19,211 nucleotides of DNA from Cellvibrionales bacterium UBA1969 (GCA_002339085.1 DDDX01000093.1:1-19211); one strand, 5' to 3'. Shown: positions 1 through 8,670, counted from the first letter of the stretch. Numbers and translations: made by a program. Notes: generated from the sequence alone by a model not told the origin.

Positions 1-43
1 CATTAATTAACTACTTAATTAAAACCAGATAACAGAGCTTGAA

Positions 44-1210
44 ATGAAATTACTTATATCTTTACTAGCACTCTCGCTTATCATAACGGCATGCAACATC
101 CCACCGCCATCAGATGGCCAATACAGTGGTGATAATGGTTTGTTTGAAGGCAATACCGAAGCACAGGAAGCAAGTATACATACTAATTTTTCTAAGCATT
201 TTATGATAGGCACAGCCGTATCAGCTAAACAAATTTTAGGTGGCGACCGCTCAACACTTGATTTAATCAAAAAAGAATTTAACGCCATCACGCCTGAGAA
301 TATTATGAAATGGGAGTTGATTCACCCCAAGCCCAATGTTTATGAGTTCAAAGCCGCAGATGCCTTAGTCAATTTCGCTGAACAGAACGACATCTTTCTG
401 GTTGGTCATACACTGGTCTGGCACCATATGACACCCGATTGGATATTCAAAGATGACGCTGGTAAATATGTTTCCCGGGAAGTTTTACTCGGCCGACTTG
501 AGGAGCATATCAATGCAGTTGTTGGCCGCTATAAAAATCGGATCGATGCTTGGGATGTTGTCAATGAAGCATTAAATGATGATGGTAGCTTGCGAGAATC
601 GAATTGGCTAAAAATTATTGGTGAAGATTATATTGAAATAGCTTTTGAAATGGCCGCAAAAGCTGCACCAAATGCAAAGCTCTATTACAACGATTACAGC
701 TTAACAGAACCTAAAAAGCGTCGCGGTGCCGTTAGATTAATTGGGAGTCTTCAAGCAAAAGGAGTTAAAATTGACGGGATTGGGTTTCAAGGCCACTACG
801 GCCTAACCTGGCCGAGCCTAAATAAACTCGAAGATTCAATTAAGGCATTTGAAAAATTAGGAATTGATATCTTTATTAGCGAACTTGATGTCTCAGTTTT
901 ACCTAGAGGCGGCGAAAACCAGCTTGGGGCTGACATCTCATTAAATATTGAGATTGAAGATAAATTAAACCCATACCCAAGACGATTACCTCCCGTTATT
1001 GAGGCTAAACTTGCGAGAAGATACCATGAAATATTTGCTGTGCTTAACAAACATCGAGACATCATCAGCCGAGTTTCTGTCTGGGGCTTATCCGACGAAA
1101 ATTCTTGGCTAAACGACTGGCCAGTAAAAGAGCGAACCGATTACCCACTTTTATTTGACCGACAAATGAAGAAAAAATCATTTGTTTCTAGTTTGCATCT
1201 AGCCAAATAG
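44..1210 (+). CDS. GH10 endo-beta-1,4-xylanase, predicted lipoprotein
   Basis: Predicted retaining endo-xylanase that cuts the xylan backbone. The 388-residue protein opens with a short basic, hydrophobic leader ending in the lipobox ITAC with Cys17, so it is probably lipid-anchored in the envelope. The rest is a single GH10 barrel. TPENIMKWE lies near residue 84, and GHTLVWH near 121 carries the conserved substrate-binding His/Trp. WDVVNEAL contains the expected acid/base Glu175, and ISELDV the expected nucleophile Glu280. WGLSDENSW near residue 347 is the usual end-of-barrel motif. No carbohydrate-binding module is visible, and the length fits a catalytic domain alone. The start follows only a weak ribosome site (AGAG). 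It lies 100 bases upstream of the sulfatase and in the same direction as xylB/xylA, which supports a xylan-utilisation role. Specificity for plain, substituted or algal xylan cannot be read from the sequence. Confidence 0.95.
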   Translation: MKLLISLLALSLIITACNIPPPSDGQYSGDNGLFEGNTEAQEASIHTNFSKHFMIGTAVSAKQILGGDRSTLDLIKKEFNAITPENIMKWELIHPKPNVYEFKAADALVNFAEQNDIFLVGHTLVWHHMTPDWIFKDDAGKYVSREVLLGRLEEHINAVVGRYKNRIDAWDVVNEALNDDGSLRESNWLKIIGEDYIEIAFEMAAKAAPNAKLYYNDYSLTEPKKRRGAVRLIGSLQAKGVKIDGIGFQGHYGLTWPSLNKLEDSIKAFEKLGIDIFISELDVSVLPRGGENQLGADISLNIEIEDKLNPYPRRLPPVIEAKLARRYHEIFAVLNKHRDIISRVSVWGLSDENSWLNDWPVKERTDYPLLFDRQMKKKSFVSSLHLAK

Positions 1211-1310
1211 ATTCATTTTAATTACTCAGAAACAAATTGTGTATGCTAGGTCAGTAAGTTAATCGGCTTAGTTTGCCTTTAGCCCTATTAAATTATTAAG
1301 GTTTACTATC

Positions 1311-3233
1311 ATGCACCTGACAATACCAATAGGTAACTATCGTGTAAGCCTCTTAGTCACTGGTATTCTCATACTAGTATTGAGTAGCCCCGCAGCAATA
1401 GGCAGCCCAAAAATTAACGGCCTTAAACCTAACATTTTATGGATTGTTAGCGAGGATAATAGCCCACTTCTTGGCGCCTATGGAGACAAATTTGCCAAAA
1501 CACCTAATATAGATTCGCTGGCCAAGAAATCGATTGTTTTCGATAACGCATTTGCTAACTCACCAGTTTGTGCGCCAACACGGTTTTCCATCCTTACCGG
1601 TATGCATGCTAACGCAATGGGCACTAATAACATGAGAAGTCGTTACCGTGTTCCCAATTTCGTCAAACCTTACACTGACTATTTACGTGCTGCAGGCTAT
1701 CATGTCACAAATGACAATAAAACTGATTATAACTATGCCACCAGCAAAGATATACCGACAGACAAACATCTAAGTTACCAAGATTGGCAAACCATTGATG
1801 GTGAAATATGGGACCGAGGTGATTATAACGATCGTCAGGAGAGCCAGCCTTTTTTTCATGTTTATAATATGTATGAATCGCATGAAAGCAGATTGCACCG
1901 CCCACTTAAAAATAGAATACATGATCCTAGCAAGGTTAAACTCCCACCTTACCACCCTGATACACCTGAAATCCGAGCTGATTGGGCCTTATATTATGAC
2001 CGTATTACACAAATGGATTATTTAGTTGGTAAAAAACTTGCTGAACTTAAAGCCGCCAACGCACTTGAAAACACCATTGTTTTTTATTATTCCGACCACG
2101 GTGGCGCATTAGCAAGAAGCAAACGCTTTCTTTATGATACCGGCACAAAAATTCCGCTGATAGTTCATGTGCCTGATAAGTTTCGGCACCTATTGTCCTA
2201 TAAAATGGGTGGCCGAACAGATCAAGTCGTTGATATTGTTGACCTAGCACCGACAATATTTCACTTAGCCGGAATTAAGAAACCAGCACATATGCATGGC
2301 GAAAGTATTTTTAGCAATGTCAGTAAAAAAAATAAGTCCTACAGTTATCTTTATCGTGGAAGAATGGACGTACGGATTGATCTAGTTCGCGCCTTACGCG
2401 ACAAACAATTTAAATATATTCGAAACTATATGCCTCATCGACCTAATGGCCAGCACTTGGCATATCTCTGGAAGGCAGCTTCTGTAAGATCTTGGCAGAA
2501 AACATGCCAGCGAGGACAATGCAACCCAAACCAGCAGCGATTTTGGCAGACTCGCCAAACGGAGGAACTCTATGATACAAAAAATGACCCGTGGGAAGTA
2601 AACAATTTAGCTAATGACCCCACTTTTCACTATCAGCTAACCAGCATGCGTAAAGATTTACAAGCCACAAACCGATACTACAAAGACGTAGGCTTTATTC
2701 CAGAAGGAGAATTAATTGAAAGAACAAAAAAAATAACTGGCTACGAACTCGTTAGAAAATCTAGTTTTCCTATCGACCTCATAATTGAAACTGCTGAGAT
2801 ATCCAGTTTGGCCGACCCTAAAAAGTTAGATCTTTTAATTAAGCGTCTATCACATTCAGAAGCGGTTGTCAGGTACTGGGCGGCGGTAGGTTGCAGCATT
2901 CTCAAATTCCAATCAATGCCTGCTAAAACTGCATTGATCGCAAGACTCGATGATACTTCGGCGGATGTGAAAATTGCCGCAGCCGAAGCACTGATTTACT
3001 TAGGCTCTGAAGAGAAAGCACTGGCCGCATTGATGCTACAGCTGAAGCACCCATCAGCCATGGTTAGAATCCATGCAGCCAATGTTCTCGACGCTATAGG
3101 CAGCAAAGCCAAACCAGTCGCCAATGAATTGAAAATGTTGGTTAATTCAATGCAACAATTAAAGAAAGAAGGGAAACTACCTGACGAAAATTATTTGTTA
3201 ACTGCATTGTCTTATACAGTCTCAAAATTTTAG
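1311..3233 (+). CDS. Exported type I sulfatase with C-terminal HEAT-like repeats
   Basis: Predicted sulfate-ester (or N-sulfate) hydrolase of the alkaline-phosphatase superfamily, family S1. A signal peptide spans roughly residues 1–31. The core begins with NILWIVSEDN near residue 41; Asp49 is a likely calcium ligand, and the neighbouring residue is Asn rather than the common second Asp. The sulfatase signature C-A-P-T-R at 87–91 supplies Cys87 for conversion to formylglycine. SDHGG at 261–265 gives the later Asp/His metal ligands, and KRFLYDTGTKIPL follows as in heparan-N-sulfatase-like members. After about residue 500 come three short helical repeats, near 515, 550 and 582, resembling HEAT repeats and unlike a standard sulfatase C-terminus. 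An AAGG ribosome site precedes the ATG by nine bases. The activating formylglycine enzyme is not in the window. The neighbouring GH10 gene suggests a sulfated xylan-like substrate, but this is inference. Confidence 0.92.
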   Translation: MHLTIPIGNYRVSLLVTGILILVLSSPAAIGSPKINGLKPNILWIVSEDNSPLLGAYGDKFAKTPNIDSLAKKSIVFDNAFANSPVCAPTRFSILTGMHANAMGTNNMRSRYRVPNFVKPYTDYLRAAGYHVTNDNKTDYNYATSKDIPTDKHLSYQDWQTIDGEIWDRGDYNDRQESQPFFHVYNMYESHESRLHRPLKNRIHDPSKVKLPPYHPDTPEIRADWALYYDRITQMDYLVGKKLAELKAANALENTIVFYYSDHGGALARSKRFLYDTGTKIPLIVHVPDKFRHLLSYKMGGRTDQVVDIVDLAPTIFHLAGIKKPAHMHGESIFSNVSKKNKSYSYLYRGRMDVRIDLVRALRDKQFKYIRNYMPHRPNGQHLAYLWKAASVRSWQKTCQRGQCNPNQQRFWQTRQTEELYDTKNDPWEVNNLANDPTFHYQLTSMRKDLQATNRYYKDVGFIPEGELIERTKKITGYELVRKSSFPIDLIIETAEISSLADPKKLDLLIKRLSHSEAVVRYWAAVGCSILKFQSMPAKTALIARLDDTSADVKIAAAEALIYLGSEEKALAALMLQLKHPSAMVRIHAANVLDAIGSKAKPVANELKMLVNSMQQLKKEGKLPDENYLLTALSYTVSKF

Positions 3234-3335
3234 TGATAATGCTCACCATTAGTTATTAAATAATCCGTCTAACCGCTTTATTATGAGAGTTTTTAATCTC
3301 GAACATAGCTGAAATTTGAAATAAAGAGAAAAAGC

Positions 3336-3364
3336 TGTTTAGGCAGTAAAAAGAACTTTATAAT
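3336..3364 (+). promoter_or_regulatory. Candidate promoter for xylBA
   Basis: A perfect TATAAT hexamer lies at 3359–3364, 35 bases before the xylB start. Seventeen bases upstream is only a poor −35 match (TGTTTA at 3336–3341), so an activator may be needed. The position in the 166-base gap after the sulfatase gene fits an independent xylBA transcription start. No convincing operator palindrome was found in this gap. Confidence 0.4.
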
Positions 3365-3399
3365 ATCGCAGCCATTAACCTTAACAGAAATAAAATATT

Positions 3400-4857
3400 A
3401 TGTATTTAGGAATAGATTTAGGAACCTCTTGTGTAAAAATCATCGTTTTGGATGATGATGAACAACTGATTGTACAAGCGTCATCATCGCTAGAGGTGAG
3501 CAGACCTAAGCCATTATGGTCTGAACAAAACCCTGCAGATTGGTGGCAAGCTACCAATCTTGCGATGCAAGAACTGCTTGAAAAAAATCCTGCCGCAATA
3601 CATTCTATTAAGGCGATAGGTTTATCGGGGCAAATGCACGGTGCAACCTTGCTAGATGTCGATAACAATATTATTCGTCCAGCAATATTGTGGAATGATG
3701 GTCGCAGCGAAGTGCAGTGTAAGCGTATCGAGGCCAACGAACCTAACTCGCGAGTAATAACCGGCAACATCGCCATGCCAGGTTTTACTGCGCCTAAGCT
3801 TGTTTGGTTAGAGGAAAACGAACCAGATAACTTTGCGAAAGTCGCTAAAGTTTTACTACCGAAAGACTACCTACGTTTCTTAATGAGTGGAGATTTCGCC
3901 TCTGACATGTCTGACAGTGCTGGAACATTATGGCTCGACGTGGAAAACAGACAATGGTCAAAAGCTATGCTTGAAGCCACTAATCTTACCGAAGATCATA
4001 TGCCTACCCTATACGAAGGGACTCAAATTACCGGCACACTCAAACCAGAATTAGCTAAAAAATGGGGCATGCAGACCGTACCAATAATTGCTGGTGGCGG
4101 CGATAATGCAGCAGGAGCAGCAGGCATTGGGGTAATAAATCCAAATGAAGCATTTTTATCACTGGGTACGTCTGGCGTGTATTTTGTTGCTAATGAAAGT
4201 TATCGACCTAACCCTGACAGCGCCGTCCATACATTCTGCCATTGCATAGACAACACTTGGCATCAGATGTCAGTTATATTGAGTGCAGCTAGCTGTTTAT
4301 CATGGGTGGCAAAGTTAACCGGCTATCAAGATGAAGAAAGCTTACTTGTTGATGTTGAAAAGCTCGATTTTTCAAAGCCCTCAACAGTGACCTTTCTACC
4401 ATATTTATCTGGCGAGAGGACCCCGCACAATAATCCGAATGCAAAAGGTGTTTTCTTTGGTCTAGGCCATAATACTGATTCAGCTGAACTTGGCCGCGCG
4501 GTCTTAGAGGGAATCGCCTATGCCTTTGCTGATGGCCAGCAAGCTTTAATTGCCGCAGGCACAAAAATAGACACGGTCTCTGTCATCGGCGGCGGGTCTG
4601 TCAGTAAACTCTGGGGAAAAATATTAGCTAGCGTGTTAAATAAACCTCTAAGCTATCGGCAAGGCGCTGAAGTAGGCCCAGCCTATGGAGCCGCACGCCT
4701 AGCTAAATTAGGAACCAGCACTCTTAGTCCAAGTGATGTTTGTCTTGCCGGCGAAATTAATCATATTATTAAACCCGATCAAACAATGTCTAGTTATTAT
4801 TCAAAGCAACACAAAAAATATCAAAAACTTTATCAAAACTTAAAAGACTGCTTTTAA
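3400..4857 (+). CDS. xylB: Xylulokinase
   Basis: Phosphorylates D-xylulose with ATP to xylulose 5-phosphate in the cytoplasm. The 485-residue length is normal for this FGGY-family kinase. YLGIDLGTS at 2–10 is the first phosphate-binding motif, and LSGQMHG near 75 and ILWNDGR near 96 are xylulokinase substrate-site motifs. GGGDNAAG at 232–239 contains the expected catalytic Asp235. LPYLSGERTPHNNP followed by VIGGGSVSKLW are the C-terminal FGGY and adenosine motifs. The ATG follows a poor ribosome site but begins exactly at the conserved N-terminal strand. The next gene, xylA, starts 33 bases after the stop, so the two are almost certainly one operon. Confidence 0.97.
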   Translation: MYLGIDLGTSCVKIIVLDDDEQLIVQASSSLEVSRPKPLWSEQNPADWWQATNLAMQELLEKNPAAIHSIKAIGLSGQMHGATLLDVDNNIIRPAILWNDGRSEVQCKRIEANEPNSRVITGNIAMPGFTAPKLVWLEENEPDNFAKVAKVLLPKDYLRFLMSGDFASDMSDSAGTLWLDVENRQWSKAMLEATNLTEDHMPTLYEGTQITGTLKPELAKKWGMQTVPIIAGGGDNAAGAAGIGVINPNEAFLSLGTSGVYFVANESYRPNPDSAVHTFCHCIDNTWHQMSVILSAASCLSWVAKLTGYQDEESLLVDVEKLDFSKPSTVTFLPYLSGERTPHNNPNAKGVFFGLGHNTDSAELGRAVLEGIAYAFADGQQALIAAGTKIDTVSVIGGGSVSKLWGKILASVLNKPLSYRQGAEVGPAYGAARLAKLGTSTLSPSDVCLAGEINHIIKPDQTMSSYYSKQHKKYQKLYQNLKDCF

Positions 4858-4890
4858 GTTTGTTTAATTTTTTTCAAGCAGGAGCGATTC

Positions 4891-6210
4891 ATGAACGAAC
4901 AATTTTTCAATACGGTTAATAAAATTCAATTTGAAGGTGCTAACAGCACCAACCCTCTTGCTTTTCGTTATTACGACGAAAGCCAAGTCGTAATGGGTAA
5001 AACCATGAAGGAGCATCTTCGTTTTGCCGCCTGTTATTGGCATAACTTTTGTTGGGCAGGCTCTGATATATTTGGTGAAGGTACTTTTGAACGTCCATGG
5101 ATTCAACCGGTCGGCGACCAATTAGCACTGGCCGAGCAAAAAGCAAAAGTTGCTTTTGAGTTTTTTGAGAAAATTGGCGTGCCCTACTTTTGCTTTCACG
5201 ATGTCGATATCGCACCTGAAGGCGCATCACTAAAAGAATTTCACTCCAATGTTAATCACATCGCTGATTTTTTTGAAAAAGAAATGGATCGGACTGGCGT
5301 TCAATTACTTTGGGGAACAGCAAATTTATTCTCCAATCAACGCTTTTGTGCTGGCGCCTCAACTAATCCTAACCCAGAATTGTTTGCTTATGCTGCAGCA
5401 CAAGTGAAGCACGTAATGGATTTGACTCATCGTCTCGGTGGTGAGAACTATGTTCTTTGGGGCGGACGTGAAGGCTATGACACACTGCTTAACACTAATC
5501 TAAAACATGAAGGCGAACAGTACGCACGTTTCCTTAAAATGGTTATTGAGCATAAACATAAAATTGGCTTCAAAGGAACACTATTGATTGAGCCCAAACC
5601 TCAAGAGCCAACTAAACATCAGTATGACTACGACACAGCAACCGTCTCAGGATTTTTGCACAAGCACGGTATTCATGACGAAATTAAAGTTAACATTGAA
5701 GCCAATCATGCTACCTTAGCTGGTCACAGCTTCCATCATGAAATTGCTACCGCCTGCGCCGAAGGCATTATGGGCAGTGTCGACGCGAACCGAGGTGACA
5801 TGCAAAATGGCTGGGATACCGACCAATTCCCTAACGACGAAGCTGAATGTACGCTAGTTGTTTATGAAATACTAAAAGCTGGTGGCTTTTCAACGGGCGG
5901 CTTTAACTTTGATACTAAACTGCGCCGCCAGTCATGCGCCCGTGACGACTTATTTATTGGTCACATAGGTGGCATGGACACAATGGCTAAATCACTAATC
6001 AATGCCGCTCAGCTTATTGAAGATGCGCCATTAAGTAATTTTGTAAATGAGCGCTATGCTGGCTGGCAGCAAGAGCTTGGACAAAGTATTTTATCAGGCG
6101 AGCACAACTTAGAGAGCTTATCCAAACTAGTGTTAGAAAATAATATGAGTCCTAGGCAGGTTTCTGGACGTCAAGAGTTGCTTGAGAATATTGTCAATCG
6201 CTATATCTAA
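4891..6210 (+). CDS. xylA: Xylose isomerase
   Basis: Interconverts D-xylose and D-xylulose in the cytoplasm using two divalent metals. The 439 residues fit the long (class II) form found in E. coli. Visible motifs are CFHDVD with catalytic His103 and Asp106, WGGREGYDTLLNT near residue 190, the metal-site motif LLIEPKPQEPTKHQYD near 232, and NIEANHATLAGHSFHHE near 268, which carries further metal ligands. FDTKLRRQS near 340 is the conserved C-terminal motif. A strong AGGAG ribosome site at 4880–4884 sits six bases before the ATG. It is the second gene of a tight xylBA pair and supplies the substrate for XylB. A long hairpin follows before tal. Confidence 0.98.
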   Translation: MNEQFFNTVNKIQFEGANSTNPLAFRYYDESQVVMGKTMKEHLRFAACYWHNFCWAGSDIFGEGTFERPWIQPVGDQLALAEQKAKVAFEFFEKIGVPYFCFHDVDIAPEGASLKEFHSNVNHIADFFEKEMDRTGVQLLWGTANLFSNQRFCAGASTNPNPELFAYAAAQVKHVMDLTHRLGGENYVLWGGREGYDTLLNTNLKHEGEQYARFLKMVIEHKHKIGFKGTLLIEPKPQEPTKHQYDYDTATVSGFLHKHGIHDEIKVNIEANHATLAGHSFHHEIATACAEGIMGSVDANRGDMQNGWDTDQFPNDEAECTLVVYEILKAGGFSTGGFNFDTKLRRQSCARDDLFIGHIGGMDTMAKSLINAAQLIEDAPLSNFVNERYAGWQQELGQSILSGEHNLESLSKLVLENNMSPRQVSGRQELLENIVNRYI

Positions 6211-6263
6211 TAGCCTATCCGCACAAAAAGTCTACACTTATTAAGTGAAAACACTTTATACTT

Positions 6264-6304
6264 ACAAATTCACTCGACCAGCTCTATGGGTTGAGTGAAT
6301 TTGT
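6264..6304 (+). terminator. Long stem-loop after xylA, probable terminator
   Basis: A 16-base arm at 6264–6279 pairs with 6289–6304 with one G·U pair and a nine-base loop. There is no strong uridine run after the stem; the AATTT run lies inside the 3' arm. It sits in the 140-base gap between xylA and tal and probably ends or attenuates the xylBA transcript. It could also stabilise the xylBA mRNA 3' end. Confidence 0.6.
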
Positions 6305-6350
6305 CTGGTATTTAACCATCCTAATTTAGCTCCGTTAATGACTTAAGTTG

Positions 6351-7301
6351 ATGACTATGAATTTATTAGAACAATTGAAACAAGTAACTGTGGTAGTTGC
6401 CGATAGCGGCGATGTCGATTCTATCAAGGCATTAAATCCTACCGATGCTACGACCAACCCTTCGCTCATCCTGCAAGCCGCGAAACTACCTCAATATCAA
6501 CATTTAATCGCTGACGCAATCGATAAAGCGGGTAGTGATATTGACGATATTTGCGACCAACTGATTGTCAACTTTGGCTGTGAAATACTTAACCATGTAC
6601 CGGGTCGCGTATCATCTGAAGTCGACGCCCGATTATCATTTGATACTGAAGCCAGTATTGCCAAAGGCCGCAAACTTATCAGCCTTTATGAAGCTGCTGG
6701 CATTGATAAAAAACGAGTACTGATTAAATTAGCCTCTACATGGCAGGGAATTAAAGCGGCAGAACAACTTGAAAAAGAAGGGATTGCCTGCAACTTAACC
6801 TTACTGTTTTCGAAAGCCCAAGCCATTGCTTGCGCAGAAGCTAATGTCACTTTGATTTCACCCTTTGTTGGTCGTATTCTCGATTGGTTTAAGAAAAATG
6901 AAGGCAAAGAGTTCTTTGGTGCGGATGATCCTGGTGTTAAATCTGTCACGGGTATTTATAACTACTACAAACAATACGGCTATGACACGGTGGTGATGGG
7001 TGCAAGCTTTAGAAACACCGGTGAAATTATTGAGCTTGCTGGCTGCGATCTACTCACCATATCACCTGCCCTTTTAAATGAGCTGCAAGACACTGAAGGC
7101 AAATTACCCACTAAACTGTCTTCAGCAGACATTACCAAGAAAAATCGAGATGAAATCATACCATTGACCGAGTCCAGTTTTTCCTGGCTTCATAATGAAG
7201 ATGCGATGGCGGTTGAGAAGCTCGCAGAAGGAATTCGTAATTTTGCCAAAGACCAAGCCATTTTGGACCAGCTGGTAACGGATATTGTGAAAAAAAAATA
7301 A
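6351..7301 (+). CDS. tal: Transaldolase
   Basis: Transfers a dihydroxyacetone unit between sedoheptulose 7-phosphate and glyceraldehyde 3-phosphate in the non-oxidative pentose phosphate pathway. The 316-residue protein matches the TalB type along its whole length. TVVVADSGD is the first strand, DATTNPSLIL the signature, and VLIKLASTWQGI near residue 123 carries the Schiff-base lysine (about Lys126). CNLTLLFS, SPFVGRILDW and TVVMGASFRN follow in the family order. A TTG at 6348, an ATG at 6351 and an ATG at 6357 are all in frame; 6351 or 6357 fits E. coli TalB best, and neither has a strong ribosome site. Its place after xylBA fits processing of xylulose 5-phosphate into central metabolism. 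Confidence 0.96.
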   Translation: MTMNLLEQLKQVTVVVADSGDVDSIKALNPTDATTNPSLILQAAKLPQYQHLIADAIDKAGSDIDDICDQLIVNFGCEILNHVPGRVSSEVDARLSFDTEASIAKGRKLISLYEAAGIDKKRVLIKLASTWQGIKAAEQLEKEGIACNLTLLFSKAQAIACAEANVTLISPFVGRILDWFKKNEGKEFFGADDPGVKSVTGIYNYYKQYGYDTVVMGASFRNTGEIIELAGCDLLTISPALLNELQDTEGKLPTKLSSADITKKNRDEIIPLTESSFSWLHNEDAMAVEKLAEGIRNFAKDQAILDQLVTDIVKKK

Positions 7302-7333
7302 TCAGCTGATAGGATGATCTGACTGATTGTTAC

Positions 7334-7370
7334 AAGGCCAGCTTACTTAAGGTAAACTGGCCTTATTTTT
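7334..7370 (+). terminator. Rho-independent terminator after tal
   Basis: Arms 7334–7346 and 7352–7364 pair (AAGGCCAG with CTGGCCTT, one C/A mismatch, then TTAC with GTAA) around a five-base loop. The run ATTTTT follows directly at 7365–7370. This is a textbook intrinsic terminator ending tal, only 21 bases before galM. galM must therefore rely on read-through or a promoter overlapping the hairpin. Confidence 0.9.
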
Positions 7371-7391
7371 CATACATAAAAAGAAATTGTT

Positions 7392-8342
7392 ATGAATATT
7401 ACTCGCTATGAAATAGCTAATCAGGACGGCGACCTTATCAGCATCACAAACTTTGGTGCGCGTTTAATCTCATGGACGACAATCGTCGATCAACAGCCGC
7501 GCAATATTATTTTAGGCTATCAAAATCTCAGCGATTATTTGGCCGACAGCTTTTTCATGGGTGCAATAGTTGGCCCCTATGCCAACCGTATTGCTGGCGC
7601 AAGATATCAAATCAATGAGAAGCTATACCCTCTAGATGCAAACGTAGACAAGCATCAGTTGCATGGCGGTAGCAATGCCCTAGCGAATATATTCTGGCAA
7701 AGCATTGAGCAAAAAAATGATACGTTAACATTAGAGTGCCATTTAGCGGACGGCTTCAATGGCTACCCTGGAGGTATGACAATTTGCGTTCGCTATGCAT
7801 TATCATCCCATAGTGAATTAACCATTGAAATAAGTGTTCATAGTGAGCGAACCACTGTTGCAGGGCCAACCACACACCCCTATTTTAACCTTAACCAAGA
7901 CAATAGTGAAAAGCGTCATCAACTACAAATCTTTAGCGAGCACTATACACCGCTTGATAAGGCAGGCATACCAACGGGAGATATCATGTCTGTTGCCAAT
8001 ACCGATTATGATTTTTTAAGCGCGCGGCAAATACCCAACACATTTCAACTTGATGATAATTTTTTACGATCTCTGCAGGATACCACGAACAGTGAACAAC
8101 AACTGCAACATGCAGTAGTGCAAAGTTATGATAAAAAATTACAGCTTCACGTCAGCTCCAACTACCCTGCCATGCAAGTCTATACAGGCCAATACCTAGA
8201 AGTACCCTTTAGCCCATTACAGGGTATTTGTTTAGAACCCCAATTTTGTCCCAATAGCCCCAATCAAACTAATTTCCCTTTTCACCTCACCAGCCAGTAT
8301 CGGCCTTTAAAATCAGTCATCCGCTATCGGCTAGAAAAGTAA
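7392..8342 (+). CDS. galM: Aldose 1-epimerase (mutarotase)
   Basis: Interconverts alpha and beta anomers of free aldoses; here the likely substrate is D-xylose, because the gene follows xylBA and tal. The 316 residues are slightly shorter than E. coli GalM. MGAIVGPYANRI near residue 56 and HQLHGG with His91 match the family. THPYFNL contains the second catalytic histidine (His162), and LDDNF near 220 the conserved substrate-binding Asp. CLEPQFCPNSPN carries the catalytic base Glu282. There is no signal peptide, so it should act in the cytoplasm. The ribosome site is weak (AAGAAA). No clear promoter was seen in the 21 bases between the tal terminator and the start. Confidence 0.93.
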   Translation: MNITRYEIANQDGDLISITNFGARLISWTTIVDQQPRNIILGYQNLSDYLADSFFMGAIVGPYANRIAGARYQINEKLYPLDANVDKHQLHGGSNALANIFWQSIEQKNDTLTLECHLADGFNGYPGGMTICVRYALSSHSELTIEISVHSERTTVAGPTTHPYFNLNQDNSEKRHQLQIFSEHYTPLDKAGIPTGDIMSVANTDYDFLSARQIPNTFQLDDNFLRSLQDTTNSEQQLQHAVVQSYDKKLQLHVSSNYPAMQVYTGQYLEVPFSPLQGICLEPQFCPNSPNQTNFPFHLTSQYRPLKSVIRYRLEK

Positions 8343-8418
8343 TCTTTTTATCCGTCAACCAGTGATGTATCTTGAAATCGTAAGATTTATCGCTTGGCAC
8401 CTGCGTCAATAAATCTAG

Positions 8419-8448
8419 TTGCACATTATTAGTACAGAGTGTTAAAAT
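8419..8448 (+). promoter_or_regulatory. Candidate promoter for the cobalamin operon
   Basis: TTGCAC at 8419–8424 and TAAAAT at 8443–8448 (five of six bases of the −10 consensus) are 18 bases apart. Transcription would start near 8455, about 15 bases before the first riboswitch helix, which is where a promoter is expected. The −35 match is only fair. Confidence 0.45.
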
Positions 8449-8469
8449 TGTATCGTTCTAAAAACAACC

Positions 8470-8646
8470 TTGTTGATAGGTGTCTAGTGGAATCGCAGGA
8501 ATTTTCCTGTATTAGGAACCACTGCTAGACTTAAACGGGAAGTTCGGTTAGTTTAATGTAATAAACGATTCCGACGCTGCCCCCGCAACGGTAATTAGCA
8601 TCAGCTGAAAACGCTGAGTGCATAGCCCGGAACCGGCCTCCGACAA
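8470..8646 (+). promoter_or_regulatory. Cobalamin (adenosylcobalamin-type) riboswitch
   Basis: RNA element that binds a cobalamin and lowers expression of the downstream uptake genes. The conserved pieces occur in order. GTCTAGTGG (8482–8490) pairs with CCACTGCTAGAC (8519–8530). The GGGAA core is at 8537–8541, and the near-invariant CTGCCCCCGCAACGGTAA follows at 8577–8594. Next comes a hairpin, GCATCAGC with GCTGAGTGC (8598–8620), and then the B12 box AGCCCGGAACCGGCC at 8624–8638. TTGTTG (8470–8475) can pair with CGACAA (8641–8646) as the closing P1 helix. The element lies just upstream of a BtuB-like receptor gene, as expected for B12 repression of B12 import. Confidence 0.93.
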
Positions 8647-8670
8647 TTAGCAACCATCGCGGAGGGCGAT
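8637..8670 (+). promoter_or_regulatory. Riboswitch expression platform hiding a ribosome site
   Basis: CCTCCG (8637–8642) is complementary to CGGAGG (8660–8665). The second arm contains a near-perfect Shine-Dalgarno GGAGG at 8661–8665, placed five bases before an ATG at 8671. Pairing would hide the ribosome site, giving translational control in the manner of E. coli btuB. The first arm overlaps the B12 box end and the putative P1 strand, so the folds can compete. No uridine run follows, so transcription termination is unlikely. Confidence 0.7.

Noticed and set aside
3..22. Two TTAATTAA palindromes four bases apart at the window start
   Set aside because: AT-rich upstream sequence; no regulator or repeat family can be tied to it.
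1211..1310. Promoter before the sulfatase gene
   Set aside because: No −35/−10 pair better than chance; co-transcription with the xylanase gene is equally likely.
4864..5230. Opposite-strand ORFs over the start of xylA
   Set aside because: Shadows of the xylA reading frame, with no ribosome site or recognisable domain.
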